64,000 bases of DNA from contig CACYZM010000018.1 of the NCBI GenBank assembly GCA_902778855.1, forward strand, positions 1 through 64,000. Direction: 5' to 3'. The notes under the pieces are model-generated. The model did not search any database, was not told the DNA's origin, and saw nothing but the letters and a program-made list of their open reading frames with translations. The number at the start of each line of letters is the position of its first letter. Position 1 is the first letter of the stretch. Below, one piece after another: positions 1-8,037 of this stretch. This DNA comes from an uncultured Bacteroidia bacterium (GTDB lineage Bacteria; Bacteroidota; Bacteroidia; Bacteroidales; UBA932). Both the position numbers and the translations under genes were made by a program.

Positions 1-1
1 C

Positions 2-1575
2 ACCCGCAAGGGCAATGCCCAGATGCTGCGGCTTCTCACGGTTGTCGTGCTGTTGCTCCTGCTGTCAGCGGTTTTCAATTATGTAAACCTGAGCCTGGCG
101 CTTACGGGCAAGCGGGCCAAAGAAATGGCCACCCGGCGGCTTCTCGGGGCCGACAAGGCCGGCATCCTGTGGAAGTACATAGCCGAATCCGTGGCTTTCA
201 CCGCCGTGTGCTTCGCGGCGGCCCTGCTGCTGGCCGATCTCCTGGTCCCGATGATGAACAACCTGGTTTCCACCAGCGATCCGGACGAACTGATGCTGGG
301 CATCGATACAAGCGTACGGCTTTCCTTTATGTTGACGCCCGGTTATATCCTGGCATACTTCGCCTGCATCCTGGTTCTGGGCATCATCAACGGATTGCTC
401 CCGGCTGTCGCCGCATCCCGTTACCAACCCATCGACGTCATCAAAGGCACGCTCCGCCGCCGGAACAAGATGGTCCTGAGCAAAGTGTTCATCGTGGTGC
501 AGAACGTCCTTTCGGTATTCCTGATCTCCCTCGCCCTGGTGATGGAGGTGCAGATGCAACATATGCTTACCCGGCCGATGCATGCCGCGACGAAAAACCT
601 CTACTACATCGAGTACTCCGCCCGGGACTATGATATGATGAAGATCTTCAAGGACAAGGTGGAGCAACTGCCCTTTGTGACAAAGGCGGGTGTGGGGCGT
701 GGCATTCCGGGACACATCAATATGACCATGGGTGTACGGGTCGACGAAGAACATCGCGTGAATATGCCCCTCATCCTCTGCGATACGACGTATTTCAACC
801 TGCTGGGACTGGAGGTGGAAGAAGATTTCGGCCATCCGCTGACGCATTCCCTTTGGATGAGCCGCAGTGCTTTCAATGCCGCTGCGGTATCGGATACGTC
901 TACCGTATTCCCTCGGAGAATCAATGCGAACGGCGCCAAGCCGGAGTTCATCGGCGGCGTCGTGCACGATTTCCCGACGGCACCGGCCTCTCAGGACGAA
1001 TTCAATCCGAACGGCGGCGTCGTCGTGACCCGGGCCGAGGAACTCGAATATGCCAACTGTATGCTCATCGGTACCACGGGAGAAGACAAGTCTTACGATG
1101 AAGCCATCCGGCAAGCGTACAGGGAATACCGGCTGGAAACCGCCGGAGTGGAAGAACCCGCCTGGATGTACGGTTTCAGTTGGCCCTGGTGCGCAGGACC
1201 CTGCGCCTGGTGGAACTCTTTGCGTTTTTAGCGGTGCTCATCTCCCTGCTGGGCCTGCTGGCGATGAGTACCTATTTCGCCGATGAAAACACGAAACAGA
1301 TCGCCGTTCGGAAGGTCTTCGGCGCCGATGTCAACAGCGAAACCTGGCGGAATGTCCGCAGCTATATGGTTCTGACCGGCATCGCCTGCCTGATCGGCAT
1401 TCCGTTTGCGGTCTGGGCCGCCCGCGTCTATCTGGAGCGTTTCGCCTACCGGATCGAAAACTACGGTTGGGTATTCGCCGTCGCGGCACTCGTCGCCCTG
1501 GCCATCGCCTTCGGCACTGTCCTTTGGCAGACGATGAAGGCCGCACGGACGAATCCGGCGACTGAAGTCAGATTC
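2..1575 (+). pseudogene. FtsX/MacB-type ABC permease, 5'-truncated by the window edge and frameshifted
   Basis: This is the C-terminal two thirds of a large integral-membrane permease of the FtsX/MacB_PCD family, like the two intact permeases that follow. The frame is open from base 2 and shows the core NYVNLSLALTGKRAKEMATRRLLGA, shared almost word for word with the gene at 4511. The frame is lost near base 1178: the first frame stops at 1231, while the last transmembrane module (VELFAFLAVLISLLGLLAMST) continues in another frame from about 1180. Against the paralogs, roughly 6-10 residues are missing at that point, so a small out-of-frame deletion is likely. After TNPA near 1560 the frame slips again; LKSD, matching the LKKD/LKKE tails of the paralogs, is in a neighbouring frame and the stop codon is missing, so the frame runs on to 2052 inside ogt. 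It may be a true pseudogene or an assembly error. Confidence 0.75.
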
Positions 1576-2058
1576 CCAGTGGAGCAACCATTCCTTGCGG
1601 TCGAGGCCGGCGGCGTAGCCGGTCAGGCTGCCGTCGGCACCGATGACGCGGTGGCAGGGCACGATGATCGCGATCGGGTTGTGGCCCACGGCGCCGCCGA
1701 CCGCCTGGGCGGACATCCGGCCGAGGCCGCGGTCGGCGGCCACCCGCGCGGCAATCGCGCCGTATGTCATCGTGGCTCCGTAAGGGATCTCCTGAAGAAT
1801 CTCCCAGACCGCCAGCCGGAAAGGCGTCCCCTGCAGGGCCAGCGGCGGCGTAAAATCGGGCAGATATCCCCCGAAATAGCATTCGAGCCAGCGACAAGTC
1901 TCGTCAAAGACCGGAAGCCAGCGCACAGACGCATCTCCGGCAGAGGCCGGGGCTGGGGCGAACTGCTGCCTTTCGAACCAAAGCCCGGTGAGCGACTTTC
2001 CGTCCCCCGCCATCCACATTCTCCCCAAGGGGGAGTCATAATGCCATATTGAATCCAT
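1228..2058 (-). CDS. ogt: Methylated-DNA--[protein]-cysteine S-methyltransferase (Ogt/MGMT), with abnormal 3' extension
   Basis: Suicide repair enzyme that transfers the alkyl group from O6-alkylguanine or O4-alkylthymine to its own cysteine. The active-site block IIVPCHRVIGADGSLTGYAA is intact, as are the helix-turn-helix region (GTPFRLAVWEILQEIPYG) and the typical end GLDRKEWLLHWE, which is reached near base 1573. Start is ATG at 2058, just after a TAACTTTG promoter box. No stop follows the family's usual end; the frame runs about 115 codons through the antisense of the neighbouring permease to 1228. The normal product would be about 165 aa, the frame as written encodes 276. Catalysis may survive, but the tail is not native sequence. 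Confidence 0.85.
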   Translation of the reverse strand: MDSIWHYDSPLGRMWMAGDGKSLTGLWFERQQFAPAPASAGDASVRWLPVFDETCRWLECYFGGYLPDFTPPLALQGTPFRLAVWEILQEIPYGATMTYGAIAARVAADRGLGRMSAQAVGGAVGHNPIAIIVPCHRVIGADGSLTGYAAGLDRKEWLLHWESDFSRRIRPCGLHRLPKDSAEGDGQGDECRDGEYPTVVFDPVGETLQIDAGGPDRKRNADQAGDAGQNHIAADIPPGFAVDIGAEDLPNGDLFRVFIGEIGTHRQQAQQGDEHR

Positions 2059-2063
2059 CTCTG

Positions 2064-2071
2064 CAAAGTTA
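2064..2071 (-). promoter_or_regulatory. Promoter -7 box for ogt (TAACTTTG)
   Basis: Reads TAACTTTG on the minus strand, a full match to the Bacteroidota TAnnTTTG box, five bases before the ogt ATG. The transcript would have almost no leader. Confidence 0.55.
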
Positions 2072-2085
2072 ACACATAATTGACA

Positions 2086-4494
2086 ATGAAAACGTACCTT
2101 CGATTCCTTCGCAACCACAAGCTATATACGCTGATCGAATTCCTGGGCATCAGCGTGGCGCTTGCGTTCATCATTCCGCTGATGAGCTATGTGAACGATT
2201 TGTGGAACGTCGACCACGGGAATCGGGATTATGACCGGATCTACACGTTTACCCTCTATGGGGAGTATTTGTCCGGATGCTTCGATCAGCCGGAATTCCT
2301 GAAGAAGAACATTCCGGAGGTGGAGCAGACGACGCTCTTCAGCGCCACGCGTCCGGCCGACATCAAAGTGGGCGACGAGAGCTACAGCATCGAACTGCTG
2401 CTCTGCGACCTCGATTACTTCGATTTCTTTCCGACCCGTTTTCTCTCCGGCAGCCGGGAAGTGTTGCAGGACAACACGAATGCCCTGGTTTCGGAGTCTT
2501 TTGCCAAGAAGATCGGGTATGGCCGGGATGCCGTCGGAAAGCATTTCATCCTGGACTCTCTGGAATATACCATCGAGGGAATTGTCGATGACTATGACTG
2601 CGCCCTGATGCGCCCGCACGACGTGTTCATCAACATTGCAGGGCCTACGCTCCAGTACTATTGGAAGAATCCGCAGCGGATGCACTATAAAGACCTGTGT
2701 TTTTTCAAGGTGAAGCCCGGTACCGACCGGGAAGAGCTGGCCGAAAAAATCCGCCGGGCGGCCCGGGTCAATTACGCTTTTTTCGAGGGGCTGCCGAAGG
2801 AGCAGGAAGAGGAAACGCTTCGGAATAACGTGCGTCTGTACCGCTACGATGAAGTGTCCGGCGTCGGGGGCGGTGCGTTGGCCAGTTCCAACAAATATGT
2901 CTTCCGTGTCGTCCTGATCCTGAGTCTGGTGCTGCTGCTCTTCGCCTTGTTCAATTACATTGCGCTCAATGTGGCGATGGGGACATTCCGGGCCAAGGAG
3001 ATGGCCACGCGCCGGCTCCTGGGCTCTACCCGCGGGGAGATTATCGGCAAGCTGCTGGTGGAATCCCTTTGTTTGACGACAGCCTGCTTCCTGCTGGGCC
3101 TGCTGCTTTCCTACGCGATCGTTCCGGAAATCAATGCCCTTTTCCAGGCGAACAGTGAACTGGGCTTCAATGTGCGTGTCGCCTTTACGGGGAGAAGCTG
3201 GCTGTATTATCTCCTGTTGGTCCTCTTTGTGGGGCTGATTGCGGGCCTCATCCCGTCCCTGATCATTTCCCGCCCCCAGGCCATCGATGTCATCAAGGGG
3301 GAGGTGCGGATGCAGAACAAGATGGTGTTCAGCAAGGTGTTCATCTTTGTGCAGTGCTTTGTCACGATGGTTTTGCTCGTCTGCTTCCTTACTTATGCGG
3401 CGCAGTATCGGAAAACGGTCAGACAACCGCTTGGCGTGGACGTGGAGGATGTCTATTGGTTCTATGGTCCCTACGCCCACCACGAACTCGACCCTTGTCT
3501 GGAGGCATTGCGCCGCCTGCCCTGCGTGACGGAGCTGGGATACTGCGATGACCGACCCGGTTGGTGCAATATAGGCATATTCCTGCCTTTGGAAGGCGGT
3601 TCCTCTTCGATACGGATGAGAGATGAGAACGGGGATGATACGTATATGGAAGGCAACTATTTCTCAAAATTGTATTGCAGTCGGGGCGCTTTTGATGCCT
3701 ACGGTTTCAAGATCATCCGCGATTATCACCGGGAAGGGGAAAGGGTGGCCTGGCTGACCGAATCGTTCGTAAAAGATATGCAACTCGACCCGGTCGACCC
3801 GCGTCTGACCGCCGAACAGATGGACTGGATGGGCGTCACGGCGATTGGCGGCATTGTCGCTGATTTCCGTTCCGGCTATAACCGTGATCAAGCTTCATTC
3901 ATCTCCTTGCAGGAGGACTGGTACGAGAGTCCGGTCGCCTATTACAAATCGTTCGCCATCCGGACGGTCGGTCCGCACGGAGCAGCGGAGAAAGCCATCC
4001 TCGATTGTATGAAAGAGACGCTCGACCGTTCGTGGGGCGTGTACAAGGAGCCGCATATCAAGGGTTATATTCCGGAACTCAACAAGAGCCTCTTGCAGAG
4101 CGAAAGGGCGTCGATGAAGGTCATCGCACTGTTTACCGTCCTGATGCTTGTCCTGTCCCTGTTGGGCATGACCGGGCTGAGCAGTTGGTTCGTTTCCCTC
4201 AAGGAGCACGATATCGCCATCCGGAAGGTCTTCGGAGCCACGGTGAACGAAGAGACCTGGAAGAACAGCCGGAGCTATGTCTGGATTGTGCTGGCAGCCT
4301 GCGTGTGTGGCATCCCTGTCGCTTTCTGGCTCAGCGACTTGTTACTCCGGCCTTTTGCCCATCGGATTACGGTCGGTCCGCTGTATTTTATCGGAGCCAC
4401 GCTTTTGATCGTCGGTTTCTCCCTGCTGGCCGTCTGGGTGCAGACCCGGCGCGTCACGCGCCTGAATCCGGCAGGAACATTAAAGAAGGAATAA
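2086..4494 (+). CDS. ABC transporter permease, FtsX/MacB family
   Basis: An 802-aa inner-membrane permease. It has an N-terminal transmembrane helix (about residues 15-35), a periplasmic MacB_PCD-like domain, a central FtsX module with three helices starting near LILSLVLLLFALFNYIALNVAMGTFRAKEMATRRLLG, a second periplasmic domain, and a final FtsX module ending LNPAGTLKKE. The family works with a separate MacB/LolD-type ATPase, exporting substrates or sensing envelope signals; no ATPase is in view, so it probably lies left of the window. The ATG at 2086 is chosen over an in-frame TTG six bases upstream because MKTYLRFLRNHKLYT matches the paralog start at 4511. It is 16 bp upstream of that gene, in the same operon. 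Confidence 0.88.
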   Translation: MKTYLRFLRNHKLYTLIEFLGISVALAFIIPLMSYVNDLWNVDHGNRDYDRIYTFTLYGEYLSGCFDQPEFLKKNIPEVEQTTLFSATRPADIKVGDESYSIELLLCDLDYFDFFPTRFLSGSREVLQDNTNALVSESFAKKIGYGRDAVGKHFILDSLEYTIEGIVDDYDCALMRPHDVFINIAGPTLQYYWKNPQRMHYKDLCFFKVKPGTDREELAEKIRRAARVNYAFFEGLPKEQEEETLRNNVRLYRYDEVSGVGGGALASSNKYVFRVVLILSLVLLLFALFNYIALNVAMGTFRAKEMATRRLLGSTRGEIIGKLLVESLCLTTACFLLGLLLSYAIVPEINALFQANSELGFNVRVAFTGRSWLYYLLLVLFVGLIAGLIPSLIISRPQAIDVIKGEVRMQNKMVFSKVFIFVQCFVTMVLLVCFLTYAAQYRKTVRQPLGVDVEDVYWFYGPYAHHELDPCLEALRRLPCVTELGYCDDRPGWCNIGIFLPLEGGSSSIRMRDENGDDTYMEGNYFSKLYCSRGAFDAYGFKIIRDYHREGERVAWLTESFVKDMQLDPVDPRLTAEQMDWMGVTAIGGIVADFRSGYNRDQASFISLQEDWYESPVAYYKSFAIRTVGPHGAAEKAILDCMKETLDRSWGVYKEPHIKGYIPELNKSLLQSERASMKVIALFTVLMLVLSLLGMTGLSSWFVSLKEHDIAIRKVFGATVNEETWKNSRSYVWIVLAACVCGIPVAFWLSDLLLRPFAHRITVGPLYFIGATLLIVGFSLLAVWVQTRRVTRLNPAGTLKKE

Positions 4495-4510
4495 CAATAA
4501 AGAAAATACG

Positions 4511-6829
4511 ATGAACAGTTACCTGAAGTTTTTGAGCCGTAACAAGCTCTATACCGCCATCGAGGCGGTGGGGTTGGCCGTGAGCCTGGCGTTTGTGATC
4601 CTGATCGGATCGTATGCGTGGCAGCAGTGGTCGGTGACGCGGGAGCACCCGGAGCGGGAGCATATCTACAACTTCGGAATGCCCGATTTCCCGGGATTGA
4701 CCTACGGGTTCACCGATGCCGTGATGCAGCAGGTGCCGGAGGCGCAGCTGGCGGTGCGGTACGCCAACAATATGCTGCTGCGGACGCAGATCGGGGAGGA
4801 GAAGTTTGATTGCGATGCGGCGGCGGCCGTAGGGAGCGATTTCTTCAAGATGTTCCCGTACTACCGCTTCGTGGAAGGCGGCCCGGAAGCGTTTGACGAC
4901 ATTTCGAATGTCGTGGTTTCCGAGAGCTTCGCCCGGGCGCACGAGCTGAAAGTCGGGCAGATGATCCTCGTCAATGAGACGGAGCACACGGTGGCGGGCA
5001 TCCTGCAGGATTTCCAGGGTACGCTGTTCAAAAACGCGGATATCTGGGGCAGCGAGAAGGATCCCAGGATCAACGGCAATGCGCTCTCCGCCCCTTACGA
5101 TCATTTCGGTTCCTCATACGTGTTCGTGAAGTTTGCGTCGGATACCGATCCGGGTGTCATCTACGACAAGGTGGAACAGGTCTGCCGGAAAATCTATGGG
5201 GACGACCTCTACGGGACCGGTTTCTTCGAGAAACTCGATATGACGCGGCTCGACGAATTGTTTTTCAAGAAGTTCGATTTCACACCCTTCTGCCACGGCG
5301 ATACGGATACCCTGCGGCTGCTGGCCATCGTCGGCCTGCTGCTGCTCTTTTCGGCCATCTTCAATTACATCAATCTTTCCTTCGCCCTCACGGGCAAGCG
5401 GGCCCGGGAGATGGCGATGCGGCGGCTGCTCGGCGCGGAGAAGCGTGCCGTCATCGGGAAATACATCGCCGAATCCATTCTGTTTACCGCCGTGTGCTTC
5501 GCCCTCGGCCTGCTGCTGGCCTACGCCTTTGCGCCGGCCATCAACAGCCTGCTGAACAATCCCGACGTGCCCATCCGCGTGCATCTGACCCCGGGCTATC
5601 TGCTGGTCTATGCGCTGCTGATCGGGGTGGTCGGCGCTCTCGCCGGCCTGCTCCCGGCCCTGTTGGCCGGGCGCTACAAGCCCGTCGACATCGTGCGCGG
5701 CTCCTTCCGCCGCTCTACGAAAATGACCTTCAGCAAGATCTTCATCGTGCTGCAGAATGCCCTGGCCGTGTTCTTGATCGCGATGGCGCTGATCATGGAG
5801 GCGCAGTACCGCACCTCGCTCCACCGCCCGCTGCACGCGAACATCCAGAACATGGTTCTGGTGCGGGCCCTGGCGCAGTCCGGGACGGATGCGCTCGAGG
5901 CATCGCTGGCCGCCCTGCCGTGCGTCCGGCAAATGGGACACGCCAACGCAGTCCCGCTCAGCAGTTCGCAGGGGCAGTATTCCACAGCCCGGGACGGCCG
6001 CGACATCCTGTATCGCTATTATCGGGTCGATTCCTCGGCTTTCCGGATGCTGGGATTCGAAGTGCAGAAAGACTATCATACGCCACTGACCGGCGGCGTC
6101 TGGTTCGGCGAGACGGCCTTCGCCTCGACCGGGCTTACGGACGAAGACCTGTCCATCGATATGCTCTCCCAGCGCACGGGCGGCGACTGCGACCACGTGG
6201 CCGGCATCATCGCGGATTTCCCCGTGGAAGCCGACAATATGGGCGCCGTCGATCTTGTGATCGTGACGGTCAGGCCCGCGGAAGAACTGCAGGGATACCT
6301 GATGGAAATCTCCGGCGATCCGGCAGAAGCCCGGCGTGCCATCCAGGAAACGCTGGAAAGCTGGAAGCAGACGACGCAAGTCTATTATTCGGATTTCACG
6401 TTCGTGGAAGACAGCCTCCGCGAAGGCCTGCGGCCGGTCCGCAACAATATGCGCCTGCTGGAGGTCTTTATGATCCTGGCGGTCATCATCTCGCTCCTCG
6501 GCCTCGTGGCGATGAGTACCTATTACGCCGGGGAACGGGCCTCTGCCATTGCCGTCCGGAAAGTCTTCGGCGGTACCGTGGAGACGGAACTCCGCCGCGG
6601 CGTGCGCGACTATATGATTATGGTGGCCGTCGCCTGCGCCATCGGCATCCCCCTCGCCGTCTGGGCCGCCGGCCAGTACCTCCAGCAATTCACCGTCCGC
6701 CTCGAGAACTACGCCTGGATCTTCGTCCTCGCCGTCATCATCGCCGTCGCCATCGCCTTCCTCTCCGTCCTCTGGCAAACCCTCAAATCCGCCCAAACCA
6801 ACCCCGCCATCACGCTGAAAAAAGACTAG
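4511..6829 (+). CDS. ABC transporter permease, FtsX/MacB family
   Basis: A 772-aa paralog of the preceding permease and the closest relative of the broken copy at the left edge. Topology is the same: one N-terminal helix (MNSYLKFLSRNKLYTAIEAV, then a hydrophobic stretch), a large periplasmic domain, the FtsX core NYINLSFALTGKRAREMAMRRLLGA, a second periplasmic domain, and a final three-helix module ending in TNPAITLKKD. The conserved charged turn AIAVRKVFGG in the last module is intact. Several tandem FtsX permeases without their own ATPases are common in Bacteroidota envelope operons. The substrate cannot be read from the sequence. Confidence 0.88.
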   Translation: MNSYLKFLSRNKLYTAIEAVGLAVSLAFVILIGSYAWQQWSVTREHPEREHIYNFGMPDFPGLTYGFTDAVMQQVPEAQLAVRYANNMLLRTQIGEEKFDCDAAAAVGSDFFKMFPYYRFVEGGPEAFDDISNVVVSESFARAHELKVGQMILVNETEHTVAGILQDFQGTLFKNADIWGSEKDPRINGNALSAPYDHFGSSYVFVKFASDTDPGVIYDKVEQVCRKIYGDDLYGTGFFEKLDMTRLDELFFKKFDFTPFCHGDTDTLRLLAIVGLLLLFSAIFNYINLSFALTGKRAREMAMRRLLGAEKRAVIGKYIAESILFTAVCFALGLLLAYAFAPAINSLLNNPDVPIRVHLTPGYLLVYALLIGVVGALAGLLPALLAGRYKPVDIVRGSFRRSTKMTFSKIFIVLQNALAVFLIAMALIMEAQYRTSLHRPLHANIQNMVLVRALAQSGTDALEASLAALPCVRQMGHANAVPLSSSQGQYSTARDGRDILYRYYRVDSSAFRMLGFEVQKDYHTPLTGGVWFGETAFASTGLTDEDLSIDMLSQRTGGDCDHVAGIIADFPVEADNMGAVDLVIVTVRPAEELQGYLMEISGDPAEARRAIQETLESWKQTTQVYYSDFTFVEDSLREGLRPVRNNMRLLEVFMILAVIISLLGLVAMSTYYAGERASAIAVRKVFGGTVETELRRGVRDYMIMVAVACAIGIPLAVWAAGQYLQQFTVRLENYAWIFVLAVIIAVAIAFLSVLWQTLKSAQTNPAITLKKD

Positions 6830-6851
6830 GCCTGCATTAAACAAAAAGCAT

Positions 6852-6859
6852 TACATTTG
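6852..6859 (+). promoter_or_regulatory. Promoter -7 box (TACATTTG)
   Basis: TACATTTG matches TAnnTTTG and lies 23 bases before the ATG of the small beta-barrel gene. Confidence 0.5.
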
Positions 6860-6882
6860 TAGGAGACAACGCCCGCAGACCT

Positions 6883-7383
6883 ATGAAAAAAACCGTATTG
6901 CTTTTGGTTGCGCTCTGGATGGCGACTACTCTCTCGGCGCAAGTGTATGTCGGAGGCGGAATGGGCTTCCACCTGGGGCTTTTTGGCCGGGGGAGCCACA
7001 ACGCGCAGCTCAGCGTGATGCCGGAAATCGGCTACCGCGTCAACAACTGGCTGTCCGTCGGGACATCTGTCGGCTATCACTGGCAGGAAGAAGGGACGAG
7101 CCGGCTTTCCGTGGCGCCTTACGCCCGGGCCTATCTTCCGTTGGGGCAGTATGTCGGCCTTTTTGCGGATGCGTTGTATTCCTATTCCTATTATCTGGAT
7201 GACTCCTACCGTTCCTGGCGGGCCGGTATCTGCCCGGGCATCCATATCTCCCTTTCCCCGCGCTTCGGCCTGGTCTCCCGCGTGGCCTTCCTGGGCTACC
7301 GCTCCGTCAACGGAGAAGGCTATTTCGATGCCGACCTGAGTATCACCAATTCGGCCTCCCTAGGCTTCTACTACGCTTTCTGA
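6883..7383 (+). CDS. Small outer-membrane beta-barrel protein
   Basis: A 166-aa exported protein with a clear signal peptide (MKKTVLLLVALWMATTLSAQ, cleavage after SAQ) and alternating hydrophobic/polar strands rich in Gly, Tyr and Ser. It ends in a terminal Phe (GFYYAF), the usual C-terminal insertion signal of outer-membrane barrels. Size and pattern fit the eight-stranded OmpA/OmpW-like or OMP_b-brl families common in Bacteroidota. It has its own promoter box and is followed by a gene-free gap, so it is probably transcribed alone. No specific function can be assigned. Confidence 0.75.
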   Translation: MKKTVLLLVALWMATTLSAQVYVGGGMGFHLGLFGRGSHNAQLSVMPEIGYRVNNWLSVGTSVGYHWQEEGTSRLSVAPYARAYLPLGQYVGLFADALYSYSYYLDDSYRSWRAGICPGIHISLSPRFGLVSRVAFLGYRSVNGEGYFDADLSITNSASLGFYYAF

Positions 7384-7408
7384 GAACAGTTTCGTTGTCA
7401 TCTACTTT

Positions 7409-7447
7409 TGCCGCGACAGGACTAAGAACGACTTGCCAATCCTGTCG
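7409..7447 (-). repeat. Palindromic repeat family, copy 1
   Basis: A 39-bp element. Read on the minus strand it begins CGACAGGATTGGCA and ends AGTCCTGTCGCGGCA, with ten variable bases between. The copy at 61065-61103 has the same two arms, the same length and a different centre. The arms pair with each other, so the element is a hairpin in RNA or DNA. Confidence 0.8.
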
Positions 7448-7502
7448 CCGTCGCCTTGAAGAAAGAATGAGCGGGATTCGCGAGGCTCTCGCCAAACAGG
7501 CG

Positions 7503-7510
7503 CAAAGTTA
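7503..7510 (-). promoter_or_regulatory. Possible orphan promoter box (TAACTTTG)
   Basis: A perfect TAnnTTTG match on the minus strand with no gene downstream. A transcript from here would carry the repeat hairpin at 7409-7447. Confidence 0.25.
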
Positions 7511-7797
7511 CGTACTGTAACTAGCTGATAATGAGTGCTATTTTGCTTATGTCTTGGCGCCATAGCCCGAAATCGGCCTGTGGCGCAAAGTAATCTGCCT
7601 CTCACGCGCTGAGGGAACAATCCTTTTGCGCCTGATTGGCGAAAACAGGGGGAATGGCGCCTTAGTCACGGCCCGTCTGCCAGATCTCCCTCCCGTTCTG
7701 GTGTAGGTCGGCTCAAAAATGCCTGACCTAGCCTCTCCGTGAGCAGAATGGCCGGATTTGCACACCGAAAGGCGTCGTTCGGGGAAGAGAAAGCGAA

Positions 7798-7877
7798 AGC
7801 CCGCTTCAGCGGGCTGCGCCAAAGGCGCGAGGGGTCTGGGGGCTGTGCCCCCAGTAGAAAACAGTGCCTTCAGGCAC
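7798..7877. repeat. Cluster of four short hairpins
   Basis: Four perfect inverted repeats in 80 bases. 7798-7815 is AGCCCGC/GCGGGCT with loop TTCA. 7816-7828 is GCGCC/GGCGC with loop AAA. 7836-7854 is CTGGGGGC/GCCCCCAG with loop TGT. 7864-7877 is GTGCC/GGCAC with loop TTCA. The last overlaps one arm of the tRNA-Cys terminator and cannot form at the same time. Confidence 0.75.
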
Positions 7878-7928
7878 CTCCAATAAAAAAGCGAAGCCGT
7901 AAGCTTCGCTTTTTTATTGGAGGTGCCT
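7872..7928 (-). terminator. Terminator stem-loop of tRNA-Cys with perfect 26-bp arms
   Basis: Arms 7872-7897 and 7903-7928 are perfectly complementary over 26 bp around the loop CGTAA. The core GCGAAGC/GCTTCGC is flanked by A6/T6 tracts, so it can terminate in either direction. The outer seven base pairs reuse the tRNA acceptor 3' strand (7922-7928). Confidence 0.8.
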
Positions 7929-7991
7929 AGCGGAATTGAACCGCTCTACCTGGTTTTGCAGACCAGTGCCTAACCTCCCGGCCCAGGCACC
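7921..7991 (-). tRNA. tRNA-Cys (anticodon GCA)
   Basis: A 71-nt cloverleaf on the minus strand. The acceptor stem is GGTGCCT/AGGCACC with discriminator T, as expected for tRNA-Cys. The D stem is GCC/GGC, the anticodon stem is CTGGT/ACCAG with loop CTGCAAA (anticodon GCA), and the T stem is AGCGG/CCGCT with loop TTCAATT. The 3' CCA is not encoded. A TACCTTTG promoter box lies just upstream. Confidence 0.95.
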
Positions 7992-8000
7992 AAAGGACTA

Positions 8001-8008
8001 CAAAGGTA
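8001..8008 (-). promoter_or_regulatory. Promoter -7 box for tRNA-Cys (TACCTTTG)
   Basis: TACCTTTG on the minus strand, nine bases before the tRNA 5' end. Confidence 0.6.
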
Positions 8009-8037
8009 GAGATTCTTTTTGGAAAACCAAAGTTTTT

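Larger units (their letters stand above)
7384..7920. other. Gene-free, hairpin-rich intergenic region
   Basis: About 540 bases with no convincing gene; short open frames here are arginine/proline-rich shadows without starts or family motifs. It contains repeat copy 1 (7409-7447), a minus-strand TAACTTTG box (7503-7510), and four hairpins between 7798 and 7877. A long terminator stem overlapping the tRNA-Cys 3' end follows. A minus-strand small RNA started at 7503 is possible but unproven. Confidence 0.7.

Noticed and set aside
23-6829. The three tandem permeases as a recent DNA duplication
   Set aside because: Only short core motifs are shared; the periplasmic domains are strongly diverged, so the duplication is old.
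7402-7822. Short minus-strand open frames of 72 and 91 codons in the gap
   Set aside because: Arg/Pro-rich, no recognisable start context or family; they run through hairpins and a repeat copy, so a non-coding region is more likely.
7384-7928. CRISPR-like array from repeated hairpins
   Set aside because: Stems differ in sequence, there are no regular spacers, and no cas gene is in the window.
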